DNA from: an uncultured Bacilli bacterium
GTDB lineage: Bacteria > Bacillota_I > Bacilli_A > RF39 > UBA660
Direction: 5' to 3'
Assembly (NCBI GenBank): GCA_910589335.1
Contig: CAJUTW010000006.1
Coordinates: 1 to 45,946, forward strand
Length of the DNA: 45,946 nt
A program made the translations under genes and the position numbers. Positions within the stretch are counted from its first letter, which is position 1, and each line of letters begins with the position of its first letter. Of the stretch, positions 39,644-45,946 are shown piece by piece. The notes beneath the pieces were generated by a model. That model was given only the letters and a program-made list of their open reading frames with translations. It was not told the origin of the DNA and did not search any database.

Positions 39644-40468
39644 TTATTTATATAAATTATGTAAATCAGTTTTATCTTTATTTTCGCTATTTAAAGCATT
39701 CATCTCTTGTTCTTTTATTAAACTACTTTTAGAAGTATCATTTTTAATAGGCTTCTCTATTTTTACATTTTCTCTTTCTTTCGCTAACTCTTTATTTCTA
39801 TATTTAAATTCATCCCTAACATCATTTCCATTAAAATTCCTAAAAGAATTAGTAAATAAAAATTTATATAAAAAACAAGCTATAAATATAATTAGTAATA
39901 TAGTAAAAATCTGTATTACTAGCTGAGTATGCTGATTATCTAAAAAAGACTTTTTCATAGCTTTTATATCTTCTACTTTTTTACCTACAAATTCTAATGA
40001 ACCAGAACTTCGACAATTAATATTATCACTTAAAACTGCAATATATTTAATATCATTTACAGTTTTTTTATCTGCTAAATTTTTTTTATTAACTTCTATA
40101 ACATAATTTTTCTCTTCTTCACTTTGAAGTATTGTATTATTAACAACACTATATTTATCATTTGTTGAGCAATAATTAACAGTACCAATATTTATTTTAT
40201 TTTCATCAAATAAACCAATACTAATACTTACTGGTAATTCTTTATCAGTTAAATTTTTGATATTTTCAAAAATTATAAAATTATTCTTTAAACTCTCAGC
40301 CTCCATTTTATTATCATTATAATAAAAATTTTTATAACTAAAATTATCAGTCACAATAGTTGTAGGAGTATCAACAGGAATTAACTCCTTTATTTGATAA
40401 TTAGCTGCTCTAACTTCTTTAATAGAAAATAATATTAATAATAAAAACACTATCCTAATCTTTTTCAT
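39644..40468 (-). CDS. Hypothetical membrane-anchored extracellular protein
   Basis: A 274-aa protein. It has a cleavable signal peptide (MKKIRIVFLLLILFSIKEVR, then AANYQ), an extracellular domain of about 180 residues with beta-type segments (LPVSISIGLFDENKINIGTV), two Cys (NYCSTN and NINCRSS) able to form a disulfide, then a membrane helix (VIQIFTILLIIFIACFLYKF) and a charged cytoplasmic tail of about 70 residues. The start at ATG 40466-40468 has AAAGGA and lies just past the stop of the upstream HAD gene; the frame opens ten codons earlier without a site. The family is unknown. Confidence 0.75.
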   Translation of the reverse strand: MKKIRIVFLLLILFSIKEVRAANYQIKELIPVDTPTTIVTDNFSYKNFYYNDNKMEAESLKNNFIIFENIKNLTDKELPVSISIGLFDENKINIGTVNYCSTNDKYSVVNNTILQSEEEKNYVIEVNKKNLADKKTVNDIKYIAVLSDNINCRSSGSLEFVGKKVEDIKAMKKSFLDNQHTQLVIQIFTILLIIFIACFLYKFLFTNSFRNFNGNDVRDEFKYRNKELAKERENVKIEKPIKNDTSKSSLIKEQEMNALNSENKDKTDLHNLYK

Positions 40469-40469
40469 T

Positions 40470-41015
40470 TTATCTATTCCTTTCAATATACTTTTCAATC
40501 TCTAACCAACTAGTAACATAATTTTCTAATTCAAATTTCTTATTTTCATCAAACAACAAACATCTTATCCCAAAAGATGTAAGTTTTTTATAGTTATAAG
40601 GATCATCATCAATCATTAAATCTATTTTATATTTATTACATATATCAATTTTTGTCTCATCATGAGATAAAACTATTATATAATCAATAATTATTTTATA
40701 CTTTAGAAACCATCTTTTTATAATATCTAAAACATTATTCACACTAGATGCATAATCATTTCTTCTTGAAGTAATAACATATAATTTATTACCTCTATTT
40801 CTAATTCTTTTTAAAACGCTAATAACATCTTTTTTAGGTTTAACTTTCTCATATATTTCTTCTAAATAAACATTAAAAAATTGCTGTTTTAAAATTTCAT
40901 CATTAATTATCTCTAATGGATTTAAATTTTTTAAATCTGAATATTTTTCTAAATACTCTTGAACTACTTCTGTAGTTGCACAAATTGTATCATCTAAATC
41001 TATACCTATATTCAA
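40470..41015 (-). CDS. HAD-superfamily 5'(3')-nucleotidase (NT5C-like)
   Basis: A 181-aa phosphatase with the HAD motifs in order: IGIDLDDTIC (nucleophile Asp and acid Asp, residues 3-12), VITSRRND (motif II Ser), a Lys in the KYKIDLM region and IDDDPYN (metal Asp residues). The layout matches small 5' nucleotidases of the NT5C family that remove phosphate from deoxyribonucleotides; the substrate is inference. The start is TTG 41013-41015 with GGAGG 7 nt upstream, overlapping the SepM-like stop, so translation is probably coupled. Confidence 0.85.
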   Translation of the reverse strand: MNIGIDLDDTICATTEVVQEYLEKYSDLKNLNPLEIINDEILKQQFFNVYLEEIYEKVKPKKDVISVLKRIRNRGNKLYVITSRRNDYASSVNNVLDIIKRWFLKYKIIIDYIIVLSHDETKIDICNKYKIDLMIDDDPYNYKKLTSFGIRCLLFDENKKFELENYVTSWLEIEKYIERNR

Positions 41016-42028
41016 TTTAATGCCTCCAACTTACTAATAGCATCTTTAATCGTTTTAACTTCAATTAATTTTATCTTTAATTTTTTTTCTTTTACATATT
41101 TTTTAGCTGCTTGATAATTTTCACCAGATGGTACTAAGAAAATATCAGCTTTATCATGATGTGCTCCCAATACTTTATGTTCAACTCCGCCAATTTGACC
41201 AATAGTACCATCTTCTTCTATAGTTCCAGTTCCTGCAATCTTTAATCCTTTAGTTAAATCTTTTTTAGTTAACTGATTATATATTTCTAATGTAGTTATC
41301 AACCCTCCAGAAGGTCCTGATTCACTACTTTTAAAATTAATAGAAACTTTTGGTGAAACATCATACTCTTTAACATATTGTAAGGCAACCCCTAAAACTA
41401 AATTATTGCCATCTTCATGTAATTTAGCTTTGATATTTTTCTCTTTTTTATCTCTAATAATTTTTACATCAAGTAAATCTCCAGCTTTTTTAGTCTGCAT
41501 ATATTTTTTATACTCTAAAACTGTATCAAAATGTTTTGAATCTATACTAAGTATTTCATCTTGTACTTCTAAAGAAGTATCATATTCTTTAAAAGTAGTA
41601 ATAACATATAATTTAGAACTTATCTCTTCTACCTTTTTACCAGCTAAAGAATAAGCCCAATAAGTTGCTAATCCATTTGCTGTTTTTAAATCAAGATCCC
41701 CTCTAAAACTAATATCTTCAAAACTTTCACTTTCATCATATTTATAAAGATTAGCATCTTCTCTTTCCCAAGTAGGAATTAAATAACTCAAACCATACGT
41801 TAAAATAGTTCCATTTAATTGTGTAACATAACTTATATTAAAAGAACCATCACTCTTATAACTATCACTTACCTTTATTCTTGAAGATACATCACTAGTT
41901 CCTCCACCAACAGTAATATAATAATTAAGAGGAAAAGATAAGAAAAAATAACTAAAAATCAAAAAAATTATAAATTTATATTCTTCTTTTACAACATTCT
42001 TAATATAATTAAATATCTTCTTAAACAT
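41012..42028 (-). CDS. SepM/YlbL-type PDZ and Lon-domain serine protease
   Basis: A 338-aa membrane-anchored protease. An N-terminal helix (FIIFLIFSYFFLSFPLNYYI), an extracytoplasmic region with a PDZ domain (about 145-210, VQDEILSIDSKHFDTVLEY), and a Lon-type protease domain (220-330) with the catalytic Ser in ESGPSGGLITTLEIYNQL and the Lys in IGGVEHKVLGAHH. SepM in streptococci trims a competence peptide; YlbL in Bacillus acts in a DNA-damage checkpoint. The target here is unknown. In B. subtilis ylbJ and ylbL are close neighbours, and here the YlbJ-like gene is divergent and only 41 nt away. Confidence 0.92.
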   Translation of the reverse strand: MFKKIFNYIKNVVKEEYKFIIFLIFSYFFLSFPLNYYITVGGGTSDVSSRIKVSDSYKSDGSFNISYVTQLNGTILTYGLSYLIPTWEREDANLYKYDESESFEDISFRGDLDLKTANGLATYWAYSLAGKKVEEISSKLYVITTFKEYDTSLEVQDEILSIDSKHFDTVLEYKKYMQTKKAGDLLDVKIIRDKKEKNIKAKLHEDGNNLVLGVALQYVKEYDVSPKVSINFKSSESGPSGGLITTLEIYNQLTKKDLTKGLKIAGTGTIEEDGTIGQIGGVEHKVLGAHHDKADIFLVPSGENYQAAKKYVKEKKLKIKLIEVKTIKDAISKLEALN

Positions 42029-42069
42029 TCTATCACCTTTATTAATTATAACAAAGAAAAGAGAAAAAT

Positions 42070-42957
42070 ATGAAAAAAACTTATAAAAGTATATTAATAC
42101 TTGTCACTTTAATTACTTTATTAATATTATATCTAATTAATTCTAATATTATTGTTAATGCAATAATAGATTATTCCATACTTTTTTTAACTAAACTTTT
42201 CCCAGTAAGTCTATTGTTTTTTATCTTTTCAACACTTCTAATCGATTACGGATTAATAGAATTAATTCAGTACTATTTAAAAATTAATACCAGTAGTTTA
42301 TATGTATTATTAATAAGTGCTATCAGTGGATTTCCTAGTGGAGCAAAATATACAAAAGAATTATTAGAAAAAAATCTAATCGATGAGAATACTGCTAATA
42401 AAATTATAATGTTCAGTCACTTTCCTAATCCATTATTTATTCTTGGATCGGTATATTTAGTTTTAAAAGATAAAGAGATATGCTTAAAATTACTTTTAGC
42501 AATAATTATTAGTAATATTATTATATATATTTTTAGTAAAGATAAGAAATCTACTAAAAATAATATAAAAAAATTAAAAGTTCCCTCAAACTTTTCTAAT
42601 GTTTTAAGTAATGCTGTAACAAATGCATTTAATACATTATTATTAATATATGGAACTTCACTATTTTTCTATTTAGTAGCAACTATAATTACTAAATACA
42701 TTACACTAAATACAAATAGTTTTATTATTTTAAATGGTTTTTTTGATTTAACTAAAGGAGTATTTTCTACAACTTTATTAAATAATTTAACTCTAAGAGC
42801 AATCTATATTTTAATATTTATTTCTTTTGGTGGTTTATCAATTCACATGCAAGTAAAAAGTATCATTACTGATACTTCTATTAAATATAAATATTTTTTT
42901 ATAGGAAGAATCATTGGAACAATACTTGCTCTTATAATATTTATCCTTATTTTATAA
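42070..42957 (+). CDS. YlbJ-like integral membrane protein (nucleoside-recognition/Gate domain)
   Basis: A 295-aa protein with about eight hydrophobic helices. The conserved block LLISAISGFPSGAKYTKELL then IMFSHFPNPLFILGSVYLVL is typical of YlbJ and related Gate-domain proteins, and the C-terminal GGLSIHMQVKSIITDT fits the family. YlbJ is annotated as a sporulation membrane protein, but relatives occur in non-spore-formers, and I see no other sporulation gene apart from the SirA-like one. It overlaps the pseudopilin gene tail-to-tail by 6 nt. The ribosome site is weak (AAAGAG). Confidence 0.85.
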   Translation: MKKTYKSILILVTLITLLILYLINSNIIVNAIIDYSILFLTKLFPVSLLFFIFSTLLIDYGLIELIQYYLKINTSSLYVLLISAISGFPSGAKYTKELLEKNLIDENTANKIIMFSHFPNPLFILGSVYLVLKDKEICLKLLLAIIISNIIIYIFSKDKKSTKNNIKKLKVPSNFSNVLSNAVTNAFNTLLLIYGTSLFFYLVATIITKYITLNTNSFIILNGFFDLTKGVFSTTLLNNLTLRAIYILIFISFGGLSIHMQVKSIITDTSIKYKYFFIGRIIGTILALIIFILIL

Positions 42958-43584
42958 ATCAAAACCTGTATGATCACTTCCCCCATTAATATAATTAATA
43001 GGAGCAACTATATCTATTCCATACCTAGTTCCAAGTTCTGGATGATAAAAACCAATATAAATAGATAAAACATTAGTATCACTTATATCAATTTCAATAT
43101 TATTTAGACTTAAATCTTTAGCTTTCGTAACCTTATTTCCAGTCTGTTTTATTTCCTCTTCTCCTAAATCTGGTATTGGATACTCTATTAAATCAGTAGG
43201 AGTACCATATTTAATCATAAAGTAATCATTTACTTTAGTACTTCCTCCTTCATGAACACCCTTAGAATAAGTAAGCTGTTGTTCAATTACTAATTCTCTA
43301 TTAGTTCCATCTTTTAATTTACAATTAACTGTATAAGTTACTAAAGAATTATTAACCTCTCTTTTTTTAGTAGCACTAACTAATCCAATTTTAATAAAAT
43401 CATCTTGTATTTCTTTTGTTAACAAATTTTTATAAGTATAAATTCTTGATTTATAACCTTCAATCAATCTCTTTTGATTAAATGAAGAAATTGTTGTATA
43501 CATTGTAAGTGTAATAATTACTACTAAAGCAAAACATACAATAACTTCAATTGTAGTCATTCCTTTATTATTAAGTTTTTTCAT
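42952..43584 (-). CDS. Type IV pilin-like protein (pseudopilin)
   Basis: A 210-aa protein with a class III signal: LNNKG then MTTIEVIVCFALVVIITLTM, with Glu at +5 after the predicted prepilin peptidase site. The C-terminal domain is soluble, with one Cys in YTVNCKLKDGTN. It is a component of a ComG/Tfp-type pseudopilus that could serve DNA uptake or secretion. Its start overlaps the stop of the preceding pseudopilin as TAATG, so the two are translated together. It is longer than major pilins, more like a minor pilin (ComGF/GspJ size). Confidence 0.88.
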   Translation of the reverse strand: MKKLNNKGMTTIEVIVCFALVVIITLTMYTTISSFNQKRLIEGYKSRIYTYKNLLTKEIQDDFIKIGLVSATKKREVNNSLVTYTVNCKLKDGTNRELVIEQQLTYSKGVHEGGSTKVNDYFMIKYGTPTDLIEYPIPDLGEEEIKQTGNKVTKAKDLSLNNIEIDISDTNVLSIYIGFYHPELGTRYGIDIVAPINYINGGSDHTGFDL

Positions 43585-44285
43585 TATCTATTCACCTCAA
43601 TTGTTGCATATGAATAATAATCATTATTATCTTTTCGATGTTGAAAACTAGCTATCACTCGATAAGTTGCATCATTAGGATTATTTTTATAATTAGGTAA
43701 ATAAAATATATAATCTTCCATTCCACTATTAAAAACACTCTTCTCTGCAAATTCTCTCCATTTTTCTTCTTTTTTAGCTAAACTTAAACCTGTACGATCA
43801 TTAGCAACATTATAATCTACATAACTATTTTTACAAATATTTAAAGAACTATTACAATCTTCTTTATAACGAGCAAATTTATTTTCAACAGTTTCTTTAA
43901 ATTCACTAATTTCATAAGATGTTATAAAAATATAACAATTTTTACCTTGGTCATCACATCCCTCTACTTCAAAAAAATCAAGTAAGTTAACACAAGTAGC
44001 GCTTTTTTGAACATCTTTAATATCACTACACTCAAATCTCATAAATTTATTATTTTTAAGATTTATTTTTTTTATATCACTTGGTTTATAATCATTATCT
44101 TCAATCATTCTCTTTAACCAATAAACTGCATATTTACTATCAACATCATCATATGTCTCTCTTTTTTCATATTCTCCTATTAGTGGATAAAAATTACTAT
44201 AAAGCATACCAAATATAACCATTAAAAAAACAGTTACTACTAAAGTTTCCGCAAGAACAAAACCTTTATTGTTAAATTTTAGCAT
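43584..44285 (-). CDS. Type IV pilin-like protein (pseudopilin)
   Basis: A 233-aa protein with prepilin signal FNNKG then FVLAETLVVTVFLMVIFGML (Glu at +5). The soluble part contains four to five Cys (ECSDIK, SATCVNLL, EGCDDQGKNCY, EDCNSSLNICKNSY), more than usual, which could form extracellular disulfides. It is first of the two-gene pilin unit; GAGAGTGGG precedes the ATG. The pilus ATPase gene starts 88 nt away on the other strand, so the shared intergenic region probably holds divergent promoters. Confidence 0.88.
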   Translation of the reverse strand: MLKFNNKGFVLAETLVVTVFLMVIFGMLYSNFYPLIGEYEKRETYDDVDSKYAVYWLKRMIEDNDYKPSDIKKINLKNNKFMRFECSDIKDVQKSATCVNLLDFFEVEGCDDQGKNCYIFITSYEISEFKETVENKFARYKEDCNSSLNICKNSYVDYNVANDRTGLSLAKKEEKWREFAEKSVFNSGMEDYIFYLPNYKNNPNDATYRVIASFQHRKDNNDYYSYATIEVNR

Positions 44286-44373
44286 TTTAATCCCACTCTC
44301 CTTGCTATTCTTATAGAATTATTATATAATAAAATAAAATAAAATACCATAGAAAGTAAACAAAGGGGTTGAA

Positions 44374-45946
44374 ATGATGGTACAATTTGATGTAAAACGT
44401 GTTCAAAAAGGAACAGAAAGTTTTATGGTGTCTTTTGATTTTACTAAGACTCCTATAACTCAAATAGTAGATTATATAATTATTGCAGCATCAAAACATA
44501 ATTCGTCTGATATTCATTTCGATCCAAGAGAAGATGGAATGATGGTAAGATTTCGAATTGATGGTGACCTTCAAGATTATACTTTTGTTCCAAAAGCCTA
44601 CGAAAAAAATTTAGCTACAAGAATTAAATTATTATCAAATATGAACATTACTGAATCTCGCCTTCCACAAGATGGTGCTATAAAAGGTAATTTTGGTGAT
44701 ACTTATTTAGATATGCGTGTATCTTCTCTACCATTAAATGAAGGAGAAAAAATAGTTATTCGTATTTTAGATTACACAAGAAGCTTACAGGGAATTGATT
44801 CTTTAGGTTTTCATCCTAAAAATTTAGAAAAAATTAAAAGAATGATGAGTATTCCTAATGGAATAATTCTAACAACAGGTGCTACTGGTTCAGGTAAATC
44901 AACTACTACTTATTCAATTTTACAAGGTCTAAATAAACCAGAAACTAATATAATTACAGTTGAAGATCCAATAGAAATGAATATTGAAGGAATTAATCAA
45001 GTTCAAGTAAATGCAGAAATTGGCATGACTTTTGCTGCAGCATTAAGGTCTATTTTAAGACAAGATCCAAATATTATTTTAATAGGAGAAATTCGTGATT
45101 CAGAAACAGCTCAAATAGCTGTTCGAGCATCTATCACAGGACACTTAGTTCTGTCAACTATCCATACTAACAATGCTTTAGCAACAGTTGAACGTCTCCT
45201 AGATATGGATGTTGAAAGATATTTACTGTCAACTGCTTTATCAGGAATAATCTCTCAAAGACTTGCTAAAATGTTATGTCCAACATGTCGCTATCAAAGA
45301 AATACAACTAAATATGAACAAAAAGTCTTCAAAAAATTTATGAATATGGATGTCTTAAAAATATGGGATAGTAATCCAAAAGGTTGTGAACATTGTCGTC
45401 GTGGTTATCGTGGACGTATTGCTATTCATGAAGTTTTAGAAATTGATGATGACATTAGAAGTGCTTTAAGTAATGATAAAGTAGAAAAGAAAGATTTAGC
45501 AAAAATGGTTTATTCAGGTAATACTATTACTATGTTACAAGATGCATTAATAAAATGCTTAGAAGGAAAAACATCATTCGAAGAAGTCTATAAAAATATA
45601 GAAATAGAAAATGAAGATGATGATAATTATGAAAATGAAATAAATAAAAAGAAAGAAGAAGCAATAAAAAAAGAAGAAGTAGAAGAAGAAAGTGATGATT
45701 TATTAGAACCAATCAAAAAAGATAATAAAAATGATATCAAAAATATCATAACTCCACCTACTTTTACAGCAGAAGATTTTAATGATACAAAAAAAGATAA
45801 AAATCAAGAAGTAAAAATACCAAATATAATTCCAAATAAAGATAAACAAACAGAAAATACTAAATCTAACACAATAATAAAAATACCAACATTTACATCA
45901 AATAATCAAAATACGAATAATCCAATAAATAATTTAATAAAAAAGC
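44374..45946 (+). CDS. GspE/PilB/ComGA-type secretion ATPase (partial, runs off the end)
   Basis: Hexameric ATPase that powers pseudopilus assembly. The 524 visible codons have SSDIHFDPREDGMMVRFRID (residues 47-66), the Walker A TGATGSGKST, TVEDPIE (Asp box), ILRQDPNIILIGEIRDSETA (Walker B), and STIHTNNA (His box). A zinc site is likely: CPTC and CEHC. Like ComGA it lacks the N-terminal domain of PilB. After about residue 400 a low-complexity tail of over 115 residues, rich in Lys, Glu, Asn and Asp, continues beyond the window; this is unusual for the family. ATG 44374-44376 has AAAGGGG upstream; a second ATG follows at once. Confidence 0.93.
   Translation, partial: MMVQFDVKRVQKGTESFMVSFDFTKTPITQIVDYIIIAASKHNSSDIHFDPREDGMMVRFRIDGDLQDYTFVPKAYEKNLATRIKLLSNMNITESRLPQDGAIKGNFGDTYLDMRVSSLPLNEGEKIVIRILDYTRSLQGIDSLGFHPKNLEKIKRMMSIPNGIILTTGATGSGKSTTTYSILQGLNKPETNIITVEDPIEMNIEGINQVQVNAEIGMTFAAALRSILRQDPNIILIGEIRDSETAQIAVRASITGHLVLSTIHTNNALATVERLLDMDVERYLLSTALSGIISQRLAKMLCPTCRYQRNTTKYEQKVFKKFMNMDVLKIWDSNPKGCEHCRRGYRGRIAIHEVLEIDDDIRSALSNDKVEKKDLAKMVYSGNTITMLQDALIKCLEGKTSFEEVYKNIEIENEDDDNYENEINKKKEEAIKKEEVEEESDDLLEPIKKDNKNDIKNIITPPTFTAEDFNDTKKDKNQEVKIPNIIPNKDKQTENTKSNTIIKIPTFTSNNQNTNNPINNLIKK

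Noticed and set aside
41406..41654. An 82-codon plus-strand frame
   Set aside because: Antisense to the PDZ region of the SepM-like protease; composition typical of a shadow frame.
45530..45712. A Leu/His-rich minus-strand frame
   Set aside because: It is the reverse complement of the Lys/Glu-rich tail of the secretion ATPase and has no ribosome site.
1..45946. CRISPR array or cas genes
   Set aside because: No regularly spaced repeats of 24-40 bp and no Cas-like protein were seen; the direct repeats found occur only twice.
1..45946. Mycoplasma code (TGA as Trp)
   Set aside because: Trp is written TGG throughout, and TGA serves as a stop, for example at the response regulator/histidine kinase overlap (38762-38764).

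Overview
The window is very AT-rich and densely packed, with most genes on the minus strand. It uses the standard code: TGG is Trp, and TGA acts as a stop, for example in the ATGA overlap of the two-component genes. Gram-positive type Shine-Dalgarno sites, a tRNA with encoded CCA, ComG-type pseudopilins, YneF, YitT, SepM- and YlbJ-like proteins, and a tkt / SirA-like / yneF order as in Bacillus all point to a low-GC Bacilli (Firmicutes) chromosome, possibly an uncultured gut lineage. I cannot name the species.

Layout. 1-7.4 kb: a truncated surface-protein gene, a hypothetical gene, then a repair and tRNA-modification operon (uvrC-mutL-GNAT-miaA), a decayed AraC regulator and dCMP deaminase. 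7.4-12.8 kb: yneF, a SirA-like gene, transketolase and a Ca2+-type P-type ATPase. 13-17.1 kb: an AAA/CYTH fusion enzyme, two unknown proteins and a glycerophosphodiesterase. 17.1-17.9 kb: a dead 2H phosphoesterase, a type I toxin-antitoxin-like locus (locus A) and a tRNA-Arg. 17.9-23.2 kb: a lipoprotein, a DUF1003 protein, a sigma-factor-like protein with six N-terminal repeats, an esterase and two PlsC-like acyltransferases. 23.2-27.9 kb: the prs-nadD-pncC-nrtR-nadK operon. 28.1-29.5 kb: a second copy of the toxin-antitoxin-like locus (locus B), a structured RNA-like element and a small unknown gene. 29.5-36.5 kb: nadE, a broken radical SAM gene, a Nudix hydrolase, pncB, pncA and an unknown small gene. 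36.5-42.0 kb: YitT, a two-component system, a membrane protein, a HAD nucleotidase and a SepM-type protease. 42.0-45.9 kb: a YlbJ-like membrane protein, two pseudopilins and a GspE/ComGA-type ATPase that runs off the end.

How the genes work together. About a third of the window is a complete NAD salvage set: PncA, PncB, NadD, NadE and NadK, with PRPP from Prs, NMN recycling by PncC and a Nudix hydrolase. Its likely regulator NrtR lies inside one operon. Two sigma-A consensus promoters (TTGACA-N17-TATAAT), each with a near-perfect 23-bp palindrome over the -10 box, drive the two main operons. A related TTAA-N7-TTAA box recurs near both starts and twice in front of pncB.

The most striking unexplained structure is the pair of paralogous loci at about 17.44-17.77 and 28.09-28.41 kb. 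Each encodes a 29-30 aa hydrophobic peptide behind a hairpin-masked ribosome site and has a convergent antisense RNA promoter. The 5' UTR/3' UTR complementarity is kept in both copies although the sequences differ, so compensatory change supports real RNA structure. The second strongest is the 600-aa protein that joins six tandem repeats of about 55 aa to sigma region 2-like and region 4-like domains.
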